A stretch of 64,000 nucleotides of DNA from Mrakia gelida (lineage: Eukaryota; Basidiomycota; Tremellomycetes; Cystofilobasidiales; Mrakiaceae): NCBI GenBank assembly GCA_024345305.1, contig BRON01000001.1, forward strand, positions 2,170,001 to 2,234,000. Reading direction: 5' to 3'. Position numbers and translations under genes: made by a program. Shown here in pieces: positions 55,392-64,000 of the stretch. Every line of letters begins with the position of its first letter. Within the stretch, counting starts at the first letter, position 1. The notes beneath the pieces were generated by a model. It was not told the origin of the DNA, did not search any database, and saw only the letters and a list, made by a program, of their open reading frames with translations.

Positions 55392-56818
55392 TCAATCACT
55401 CCTGTCATCGTCGTCCCTATCGCTCCCTCTCCCTCGACTCGCAACACCCTGTCGAATCCCTCGTCTCCCGCTCCCACTGCCGCTCGCGAAGGTCGAGTTG
55501 GTGAAGTTGAACGAAGCGGGCTGCTGGTTCGGAGGGACGGCTCCTGGGGCTGGGATGACACCTGGGAGAAGCGAACGCCGTAGAGAGAGAGTTAGCGCGG
55601 CCTTTCAGACGAAGACGAGACGGAAGTGCGACGCGAAGATTGGAACGAGGAGGACTTACCGCTTTCCTTCAACCTCTTCTCCAGAGCACCAGACTTAAAG
55701 TCGTCCTCCTTCCCTTCCACCATCGTCAAGCCTTCGAATCCGACGATCCTGGAGAAAGTAAAAAGAAGGAGGGGAAAGTCAGCTTTGTCTTCGCGTCGTC
55801 CTCGCTCACCCGTCCGTCACTATCGTTCTCGCTCCGCGGTCTCTTCTCGACCCAGCGAGTCTTCCTCCACTCTTGGTCCAGCAGTATCCCGCCTTAAAAC
55901 AGTCAGAAGGACTCACTTATCCTTCGCAGCACCACCAACGAAGCAGAGAACGCAAGGGAGGACCTTGATGTTCATCTTCTCGACCAGCCAGGGCACGTTG
56001 GCGACGTCTGCTTTGAGGAAGAGGGTTTTGGGGTGGTTGGGTGCTATCCTCTGATGAAGCCAGACACAAAGGCAGCCGAGAAAAGGGTCAGTCGCAGGGC
56101 GACACAGAGCGAGCGAGAAGCGGGCGGAGAGAAGGGAGGGAAGTTGAGCTCGTCAGAAAGCTCACCTCGAGATGTCCATCCATGATCCTACAGCGACGGA
56201 AGTCCTTGTGGAAGAAATGAATGACGACGTAGGACTCTTTGCTGTTCCAGGGTCAAGCCGAGAAGAAGGAGGGGGGTCGAGAGGTCAGCCGAGAGGAGAA
56301 CGAAGAAGAGCAAAGGAAGGAGAGAGGAGGAGGGAGGAGAACGAACGAGGAGGTGATGATGAGCTCCTTCTCGACCTTGATTTCTGTATAGCGACCGTGT
56401 AGACTCATCTTCTGCATCTCTATACGCAGGTTACTATACGCTCATCCCGAACATGAGGACAAAGATCAGTTTCGGGACTCTTCTGTCTGAGCTTCGAGCT
56501 CAAAAGAAGGGCAGGAGGGAGGGAAAGGTCGAGCTCACTCCTCCTTCAGCTGCTCCATTCTCTTCTCCCTGAACCCTCCCCAGTCGAAACCTTCCTCGTC
56601 CTCCTCGAGTTCCTCGAAGAGTTCTCCGTCCGATTTGTCCGAGTCGTTGTCGTCCTCGTTGTCGACCTCTCGGCGAGGGAGAACGGAAGGGATCGTTCGA
56701 GGCGCGGTGTCGATTCTGGGAAGGGATAGACGAAGAGAGGGAGATGAGCTCGGGAGGCGCTCGAAAGGGGTTTGAGCGCACAGAGAATAAGAGAGTATAC
56801 TCGCAGGTCTTCGGACAT
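55392..56818 (-). CDS. TXNDC9/phosducin-like thioredoxin-domain protein
   Basis: Start ATG 56816-56818 (MSEDLR before a GTATAC donor), stop TGA 55392-55394. The next exon encodes an acidic block (EEDEEGFDWGGFREKRMEQL), then MQKMSLHGRYTEI and KVEKELIITSS. The thioredoxin fold follows: SYVVIHFFHKDFRRCRIMDG, then TLFLKADVANVPWLVEKM and IKVLPCVLCFVGGAAKDK with the cis-Pro VLP. The order acidic helix, LREHG-type block, then thioredoxin fold is that of TXNDC9 and yeast Plp1. These proteins bind actin/tubulin-folding complexes (CCT) and regulate beta-tubulin folding. A CXXC active site is absent, as in that family. The Gly/Arg/Ser-rich C-terminal tail (SGSGSGRRGIRQGVASRGRG) looks disordered. Confidence 0.85.
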
Positions 56819-57512
56819 GGGTGGAAGAAAGGCGAGAAAGTCGGCTGGGCGAGAAGGGAGAGGTTGAAGGAGTTGAAGGAGCAAAGAAGGGTCGAGCTCA
56901 TTTCAAGTCGCGACCCCCCCGCCCTTCCCTTTGCCTCCGAGCCTCAGGATTACCAGAAATTCTTGCCCAGCTCTCTGAGCTTGGATTTGGAGAGACGAAT
57001 GTGAGGTGAGAAGCGATGAAAGTCCGAAAAGTATCGAAACAAAGCAAAGCACGACTCGTCGACGCGTCGCAAGAGAGTCGTCCTCCCGCCGCCGTTCTCA
57101 AAGCCTCTCAGAGGCTCAGGCAGCACTTCACGACCAGCTCTCCATATCCCTCTCAGCGTCGTGTGTCGATTTGAGTCAATTTTCAGATCAGAAAAGCTCT
57201 CTTTTCGACCCTCGCTCCTTCCTCTCCTCCAACCTCTTCCTTCCTGGTTTCCTTTCAATCCCTGCCCTTCCCCCTCCCTCTCTCGGAGCCCGCCTCCCGC
57301 CTTCCTTGGTTCCTGGCTGCTCCATGAAGGTCTAGAATAGGACTCTCGCCTCTCCTATTATTCTGTCTTCAGCGTCGAGATCAGGCACGATGCTATCAAA
57401 GAAGGCAATCGAATCAATCTTCGGACGAGCTCGCTCCTACGCCGACCTGACCGTCTTGCTCCTCTTCCCTCCTATACACCGATCATAGCGAGCCATTCCG
57501 ACACAGGGGAGG
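56819..57512. promoter_or_regulatory. Bidirectional promoter region of the TXNDC9-like and cyclin genes
   Basis: Seven hundred bases separate two divergent starts. The right part has CT-rich runs typical of fungal promoters. One GACGCGTC lies near 57060. There is no TATA box at a clear distance from either start. Confidence 0.4.
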
Positions 57513-59316
57513 ATGGGAGACCTACAAAAGCTGAATGTTCTTGACCCTTCACTCCCTTCTTCCTACCAGCAACCATCCGTCCTTCGTCCTCTCCTCCCTT
57601 CCTTCCCCCGAGCTCACCTTCGCCAGCAACGCTCCCTCGCTCCCCCCTGCTCGTTCAAGCCCAACACCTCACCCGCCTCCTTCAAGATGCTGGAACACAT
57701 CTCCTCCGACTTCGACTTCGACCTGGATCACCCTCTCCCCATCACAATCCCTCTCCTCCTCATCAGCCCTCCCGAACCTCCTCGCTCCCCTCTTCGACCT
57801 GCCTCAAGATCTCCCGTCGTTCGCTGCTCTCTCCCAAGTCCTCCTTCGACCCCTCGGCGATACCCTCCCCTCGAGCGAAGCTACGCAACGTACCGAGGCC
57901 AGTCCTTCTTCCCATCGTCACCAGAAGAAGAGGAGGACGAGGAGGACAAGGAATGGGGACTTCTCGACATTCAATCTGTCCCACCGACCCCTCCGAAGCC
58001 CTCGACTCGTCAAGATCTCGACGTCAACGACAGAGCTCAGATGTTCGAGTTGATGAGGATGGACTGTACGGATGAGCACTGTGGTGAGTTCGACGTCCTT
58101 GCTTCGCTCCGTCTGCTCGTTGAAGAAGCGGCAGGAGGGAACGCTCGAGCTGACCGGCCTCTCGTTCCTCGGTGCCTCGTCCTCCTTTTGCGGTGATCAG
58201 CTTTCGCGGCGGAAGTCGTAGGGATCATCGTTCCAGCCTACCCGTCGAGCTGCACCGCTTCTGAGGCAGAGAAGCTCCAGGCCTCGAAGGATCAAGCAGC
58301 GAGACTCGCGAGGCGTCTCTCTGGATGGTGCAGTCTTTCTCGACACCCTGTGAGCGCAATCTCTACGTTGATCTCGACTTCCTTCCACTGAGATAGGTGT
58401 CTGACTGTCATGAGGTGCTCCGTTCTCGACTCAACAGCTCTGCACCCTCATCTCAACCGTCATCCTCCTCGAACGAGTCTTCGCTCTTCACCCTCGACTC
58501 AACGAAGCTGGTTCGTCCGATTCGACTTCCTTCCCTTCCCTTTTCGACAAGACTCAAACACATACTATCCGCTGACCTTCTCTGCTCTCCCTTCGCGCGC
58601 TTTCTCGACGCAGGTATCCAATCCGACACCTTCCTTCGACTCAGCTTCGCGTCGTTCCTCATCGCGATGAAAGCCACGTCGGACGGCAGCCTTCGGAACT
58701 ACGTCTTCGTCCGGCACACCTCTTGGAACCTGGAGAGCATCAACATGATGGAGAGGGAGCTCTTGGAAGCGCTCAAGTTCGACGTCTATGTCCCGAGCTC
58801 CGAGTACGTCCGTTTCTCTCGCATTCCACTCGCGCCTCGTTTTGCTTCGGCGCGGACGTTCCTGACCTGTCTCTCCTCGCTCCTTCCACTTGACCAACAA
58901 ACAGGTTCCTTCACCGAGCCTCAGGCTTCTGGACCACCCACCTTCATCAACAACAGCAAGCCTCGCGTCGAGCTTCCGAACCCAACCTCTCCTTTCCCAC
59001 CCCCACTTCTCCCGCTTCATCTCTCCTCCTCGATCCAATCTCGCCTCCCGCTCCCTTTCCCTCCTCGGCGGGGAACCTATTTCTCGCTCAGCGTCGTTCG
59101 GGAGTGGAGGAGAAGCGCTGGAAGGGAGGGATCGTCCACTCTCCGCGTTCGACAGGCAGGCGGATGAGCGGCGAGGCGGAGGAGCAGCAGACTGTTTGGA
59201 AAGATGGGAGGCTGGAGAGGACCGAAGGTTGGACTGGACCTGGTCTTCTGAGGAAGGGAGGGAAGAAGAGGAAGGAGGGAGGAGGAAAGGGAGGGAGCAG
59301 CGGTTCGAGGAGGTGA
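57513..59316 (+). CDS. Cyclin-domain protein, PCL/PHO80-like
   Basis: The gene starts at ATG 57513 (or MLEHISSDF, ATG near 57687) and ends SSGSRR-TGA at 59316. The N-terminal region is Ser/Pro-rich with an acidic stretch (EEEEDEEDKEW). The cyclin box spans several exons: PFSTQQLCTLISTVILLERV, ALHPRLNEA, IQSDTFLRLSFASFLIAMKA, SDGSLRNYVFVRHTSW and SINMMERELLEALKFDVYV. The MMERELLEALxxxxYV block is characteristic of PCL-type cyclins, which bind PHO85-like kinases. The C-terminal part is Ser/Arg/Lys/Gly-rich and probably disordered. The kinase partner and cell-cycle or phosphate role are not deducible. The exon borders around 58200-58410 are tentative. Confidence 0.7.
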
Positions 59317-59749
59317 GTCCGTCTTCTTCGTTCGCTCGACGCCTGAGTATTGTTTTCGTCTCGCCGCGCTCGGTTCTGCACCTCAGCAAGCACCTGACTG
59401 ACATTTTTTTTCCCTTGGTTTTGACCCCAAAGGCAGTCTCTCTAGAGCCATCGTTCCGTCGAGACTCATGTCCGTGTCCGCGCCGACTTTCTTTCCCTTC
59501 ACTCCGCTCATCTCCTCAGACTGTTACCCGCAGCTTTGGACTGCCGTCTTCGTCTTTGACTTGGGTTCTATATCCATTTCATCCGTCTATCTCGCGTTTT
59601 GACCCGTCGCTTTCTTCGTAGCACTTCCCTTCTCGCTCTTCGTTCATCGTTCGAGCTGTCCTCGTCGTTTCGTGCCTCGTTTTCCCTTCTCTCTCTCCTT
59701 GCTTGCCTTGTTTACGCTTCGTGATATCCTGTCATTTACCCTTCGCATC

Positions 59750-59755
59750 TATAAA
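59750..59755 (+). promoter_or_regulatory. TATA-like box
   Basis: TATAAA in otherwise GC-rich sequence, 920 bases upstream of the kelch/F-box start codon. It could drive a transcript with a spliced leader. Confidence 0.35.
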
Positions 59756-60332
59756 GGCCTGTCACTTCAGCCCTCTCTCCTGAGAAGGAGAAGAGTTTCA
59801 AGGAACGACGCGTCGACTCCGAGGCTGGACTTTTTGCAAGGTGAGCAGCTTCCGCTTTTTTCGACAAGCGACGTGTCTCAGTCGTCGTCGCGAACGAACA
59901 AACCTCTGGGCGAGACTCGCGATGCTGTAGAGTCGCGAAACGCTGAGAAGTTTGGTTCCGGAGGGTCAGTCCGGGCGACGAGGGACGCGTCTTCGTTTGG
60001 TTTGACCTCTCTTGCGTCGCGTTCCTGATCCAGATCCTCTCTCTTCCTCATATCGTAGAGCACGGGCTGACGGTGCTTTCGCGAATCTCTCCAGGACCCG
60101 CCTCGCCCTTACGGAAGCAGAAAAAGTCATCGCGAGTCGTCGAAGATCATCGAATGGAAAATCGCGGCGGCGGTGAGCTCGACCTTTCCTCTCCTTCCTC
60201 CTCCGCCTCTCCTCTTTTTTCTTCGTTCCTTCGCTCAACCAGGAGGGAAACACTCGCTCGTCCCTGTAGGCCCTCGACATCTGTTTACTACCACATACCT
60301 CGAGACAGCCGCTTGCTTTCCACCCGAAGAGG

Positions 60333-60362
60333 AAAGCAAACACTGTGCTGAGTGTTTGTTTT
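60333..60362. other. Inverted repeat / hairpin candidate
   Basis: CAAACACT (60337-60344) pairs with AGTGTTTG (60351-60358) around a six-base loop. The stem extends outward with one G-U and three A-U pairs to about 12 bp. Its function is unknown. Confidence 0.4.
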
Positions 60363-60670
60363 GAGAAGGCGGAAGGGGGCTGAGAAGGTGGAAGGAAGGA
60401 CCCCAACCACGACTTTGCTTGTTAGTTTCCCTCACTTTTCCTTCCCTTTTCTCTCTATTCTTCCTCCTCGTTGGCTCGGTTGGTGTCGAGGGTGGTTATC
60501 TAATCTTTAAATGAGGGAAGATCGGTGAGGATTCCAGCGGACTGGGTTCCTTTTTCGCGCGACTGTGCGAAGAAGGGGGAATGAGGAGTGGATTGGAGAG
60601 AGGTCAAAGCGAAGAAGGCCTTTGCTGAACACTGACCTTACCCTCCCTCCCTTTCGCTTGGTCTTCTTAG

Positions 60671-63600
60671 ATGCCCAGGTCGAAACGAAGGAACAACGAT
60701 GGAGCGGATCCACCCGGTCCTCCCTCTCAACGAGGTCGAGTCGCTCACTCGCCAGGTCCTTCGTCGACTCGAGGAGGAGCTCGAAGATCTTCGATTGGCT
60801 CAAAGGTCGATAGAGCAGACGAGAGGAGCGATGCGGAGGAGTCGAATGGAGAGTCTATGGGAGGGATCTCGGAGCTGAGGAGGAGGGAGCGAGAAGAAGG
60901 ATCCGAACGAGTAGGAGGAGCAGGTTTACAAGATCTCTCCCTCGACCGATCCCAACCCAGCCCCCTCCTCCCCTCCTCTTCCTTCAGACCCTTCTCCTCC
61001 CTTCTCAACTATCTATCCTCTTCCTCAACAACCTCCTCTCACACCCCTCCAAATTCTCTCAACGTCACTCCAACTCCCTCCGCCTCCCCCCAACTTCCTC
61101 CTCCAGCGATCCTTCGACTACCGGTCGACTTCTTCCCCCACCTCTTCCCCTTCCTCCCATCTCGAGACCTCGCTCGCCTCTCCCAAAGCTGTCGACTCTT
61201 TCGAGACGCCATCGCATCCTGGCAAGGATTCAACTCGGTCGTCCTCGTCTCGCCTGGTCAAGTCGATCCCTCGGACTACACCTTTGGACTCGCCCACGAC
61301 CTCCCAGGACCTCAGCCCCAACGAGCCGTCAGTGGAACTCTCCCTCCCTCGTTCCCTTTTCGAGGCACAGTCACTCTAGGAGGAAAGGTCTACCTTCCAC
61401 AGATCAGCGAGCGCCCTTGCTGCTACGTTCTCGACCTGGAAACGCTCTTCTGGACTCGACACTCCCTCACCTTCGTCGGAACTCCCATCGTCGTGACGAC
61501 TCCTCAACGATCGAGTAGTCGGACCTCCTTCTCGACTGTTCTCCCATCCTCTACCCTTTCCACCCTCCTCCCACCCTCCCTCGCTCCCTCAGCAACCTCC
61601 TCCTCCTCCCAACCTCCAACCCCGACCGCATCTCATTCAGGACCCGTCACTGGATCCCTCTCCCTCCTCCCAAACAGCTCTCCCATCCTTTACCTCTTCG
61701 GCGGATCTCGACCATCGTCAAACTCCAGGTCCTCTCCCTCCTCCTCCCCTCCGGAACCAAGCAGCTCCCTCCCAAGCGACGACTCAGTCAACAGCTCGCT
61801 TCCCTCAGGGAGGGAGTCCTCGTCGTCGTTGTTCCGAGTGAACGTCGCGACCTGGGAGCTTCTCGACATGACGGGCGTCGAAGAGGAGGATTCTGCGTCG
61901 GAAGGGTCGGGAGCGAGGCTTTGGCCGTTGCCTCGAAGGGATCACTCGTTCGACGTCGTGCAGGAGAAGTGGTTGGTCGTGTTTGGGGGTTTGGAAGGGT
62001 CGGGTAGTTCTGGTGAGCTCGAAACGCATCACCTCTCAGCTTCCCCCGAAACGTCCGCTGACTTTTGCATATTTACTTCGCAGGCGAGAGTGATATCTGG
62101 GTGTTTGATCTCGAGCTCTCAGTCTGGGAACACCCCGAGCTCTCAGGATGGAGTCCGCGACCCGTCTTCTTGCATTCGAGCGTGAACCACAAGGACGAGC
62201 TCTTCGTGTTTGGTGAGTCAGCACTTTGCTCCCTTCCTCCTCTATGGGTCGAGCTGACACTTCGCTCATCTTCGCTCTTCCAGGTGGAACGCAGAAGGAT
62301 CACCCGTTCGTCGCGACCTTTCTCGACGCGTCTCACTCGCTCAGAATCGAGAGCTGACCTCCCTTCTCTCTCTCCCTTCGAACAGAACGAACCTCGTCAT
62401 GGACGGTCTCGCTAGGTCAGTAGACCTCTCGAACTTCGTCCTACTTCGAGCGATGCTGACTCGTCTTCATTTTCTGCTTGCAGACTCTCCTGCGTCGGAC
62501 CTCCTTCTCAGTGGGTTTGGCACACCTACAGGTCCTCGGATCAGTTCAACTTCCCTCGAGCTTCGAAGAATCCTCCCCCTCAGGACGCTCTCTCCATCGT
62601 CGACCACGAGGATCCCTCAGGTCGCTCGTCTCACACAGGAGGAGATGGAGCCGCTGCCAGTTCCTCGTTGGGTTCGACGAGCTCTCTTCAGGAACCGAAG
62701 AGCGGGAGCGGCGAGGATTCGTCCGGAGGCTCGTCGAGCGGGAGCGATGGGAACAAGACGACGGGGATCTCACCCCTCGAGCGGTACAACGCTGGGATGT
62801 TGATGCTGGGAGTGGACAAGCTGGTGATCCTCGGAGGAAACACGATCGAGGATGGGTACGATCCGAAGACGGGAAGTCCGTTCGACGACATCTGCGTGAG
62901 TCTGCTCGTCTCTTCCTCTTCTTCGTTCTTCCGAGACCGAAAAGGCTGACTTCCATGTCCTTCATTTCTCTATCAGACCTACAACATCGGAGCCATCGAC
63001 ATCTTCGACGTTTCGCGTCGACACTGGAGTAGGATTCGACCTCCCTCCTCCGTCAACACCAAACCCGGCTTCTTCTCGGAATGCATCTTCGCTCCCATCC
63101 CTCCCGACCTCAAATCCCCTCTCTCCGGCTGGAAGGTCTTCTCGCTCGGCAAAGCACTCGATCTCGACGACCTCTTCCTCACCGTGGTCTCGTCGGACGA
63201 CGAGCAGAGCTCAGGAGCAGACGCGTCGTTCGACTCCTCCTCGATGGACCTCTCGAACCTTCAAGACCCAACTCCCTCCTCCAACTCCTCCATGTCCCTC
63301 GCCCCCCTCGCTCCACCTCCCCTCCCAACACCTCCTGCCTTCCCACTCCCAACCACCTCCGTCCTCCCTCAGTACGGCGTTCGAGTCGCTCCTCCCTCCC
63401 CTCCCATCCTTCCTCCCGTAGCCTCCATCCTCCGCCCCTCCTCCGCAACTCCCTCCCAGTGGCTTGCCAATCGAGTCCCAAACGACGATCGATCCAAGTC
63501 GGGAGGATACATCTCGCTATACAAGAGGAACGAGTCCCTCGTCACCGCGTCCGCCTTCGCGAGACTCGAGTCGAAATCGTCGGACGGCTCAGGATCGGGA

Positions 63601-63711
63601 GGAGGGCTGCTCGTGGATGGGATCTCGGAGGACGGAGACTCGTTGGGATCATCTATCTCTCATTTTGCTATCCCTGCCAAGCTCACCACATGCATTGTTA
63701 TCTTTTCGTAG
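60671..63711 (+). CDS. Kelch-repeat F-box protein
   Basis: ATG 60671 to TAG 63709-63711, with about five introns. The first 120 residues are Ser/Pro/Arg-rich. An F-box-like motif begins near residue 150 (ILRLPVDFFPHLFPFLPSRD, then LARLSQSCRLFRDAIASW). The kelch blades follow: VTLGGKVYLPQISE, CYVLDLETLFWTRHSL, ILYLFGGSRPSS, LFRVNVATWELLDMTG, KWLVVFGGLEGSG, DIWVFDLELSVWEHP, LFVFGGTQKDHPFV, MLMLGVDKLVILGGN and IDIFDVSRRHWSRIRP. F-box proteins of this kind select substrates for SCF ubiquitin ligases through the propeller. The C-terminal 250 residues are Ser/Pro-rich. The target is unknown. Confidence 0.8.
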
Positions 63712-64000
63712 TCCAATCGTTTTCGTTGGGTGCTCGTCTGTTTTTTTGTTTCGTCTCCTTGCCTTTTGCCCCGGTCTATCTCTTCAATTATGCTTTCTCT
63801 TCAGCTCGCACTCTTGTATCTTTCACTCCATTCCGCTCGGTCATTTCTTTGTAATCTAATCTACATATCTAGGCCGTTCAGCTTCACTCTCGTCTTCTCC
63901 TCTCTTCCTCCATGCTGCTCGATCTGCTCGCTCCCCGTCCTCACTTTGCTCTGCTTGCTCCTCATCCACTCTGCTCTATATCTTGCACATCTCGCACGAC
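63712..64000. other. 3' flank at the window end
   Basis: T-rich sequence after the kelch stop codon, with no gene or repeat that I can support. Confidence 0.4.

Larger units (their letters stand above)
59317..60670. other. Long intergenic region before the kelch gene
   Basis: This is a 1.35-kb stretch without a supported gene. A TATAAA at 59750-59755 and downstream CT-rich, intron-like sequence with CTGAC motifs (near 60068) suggest a promoter and a spliced 5' leader for the kelch gene. An inverted repeat lies at 60333-60362. GACGCGTC occurs at 59807 and near 59983. Confidence 0.4.

Noticed and set aside
60000..60670. Minus-strand frame of 146 codons
   Set aside because: Arg/Lys/Glu-rich low-complexity translation in a region with plus-strand leader-like signals; no domain.
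1..64000. CRISPR arrays, rRNA and tRNA genes
   Set aside because: CRISPR is not expected in a fungal nucleus, and no regular repeat-spacer pattern, rRNA-like sequence or convincing tRNA T-arm was seen. A tRNAscan-type search would be decisive.

Overview
This is a window of nuclear DNA from a basidiomycete fungus, most likely a red yeast or relative in Pucciniomycotina (Microbotryomycetes type). The reasons are very dense short introns (mostly 60-100 nt), GTGAG/GTRAGT donors, CTGAC branch points, CT-rich intron ends, and typical basidiomycete families: a class IV chitin synthase, a secreted copper amine oxidase, an etherase-like GST and fungal O-fucosyltransferase-like proteins. The taxon is inferred from style only; no rRNA or other marker is present. 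Nearly every gene is split, so spans run from the inferred start codon to the stop codon and exon borders are by eye.

Left part (1-5.6 kb): the C-terminal half of a VIT1/CCC1-like vacuolar iron transporter (minus), unresolved exons upstream of it, then an O-fucosyltransferase-like type II membrane protein (minus). Middle-left (5.9-12.1 kb): a plus-strand gene resembling fungal PC-esterase/SGNH-like proteins, interrupted by an intact 4,841-bp Ty1/copia retrotransposon. The element has identical 227-bp LTRs, a 5-bp target duplication and one uninterrupted 1,435-codon gag-pol frame. It lies inside an intron, which would be 93 nt without it. An arrestin-like gene, an unresolved region and a secreted copper amine oxidase follow (12.6-21 kb).

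Centre (21.9-28.3 kb): a small basic protein (plus), a glutathione S-transferase (minus) divergent from a UPF0598/C8orf82-like mitochondrial protein (plus), and serine palmitoyltransferase subunit LCB1 (plus). From 28.9 to 36.1 kb lies a many-exon SNF2/ULS1-type DNA translocase with a degenerate RING and two near-identical exons encoding SUMO-interaction-like motifs. Its last exons and 3' flank are repeated in inverted orientation just upstream of its own start (36.5-37.25 kb).

Right part (37.5-64 kb): an ELYS-like nuclear pore assembly protein (plus), a SAM methyltransferase, an aldose 1-epimerase, a second O-fucosyltransferase-like protein and a class IV chitin synthase (all minus), a TXNDC9/phosducin-like thioredoxin protein (minus), a PCL-like cyclin and a kelch/F-box protein (both plus). 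The genes form no single pathway; cell-wall and glycan functions recur (two O-FucT-like proteins, chitin synthase, PC-esterase-like, epimerase). I found no tRNA, rRNA or CRISPR array.

The signals that stand out are the fresh copia insertion in an intron, the inverted partial duplication of the SNF2 3' end, the duplicated SIM exons, and a strongly over-represented palindrome, GACGCGTC, seen about 35 times and mostly in introns.
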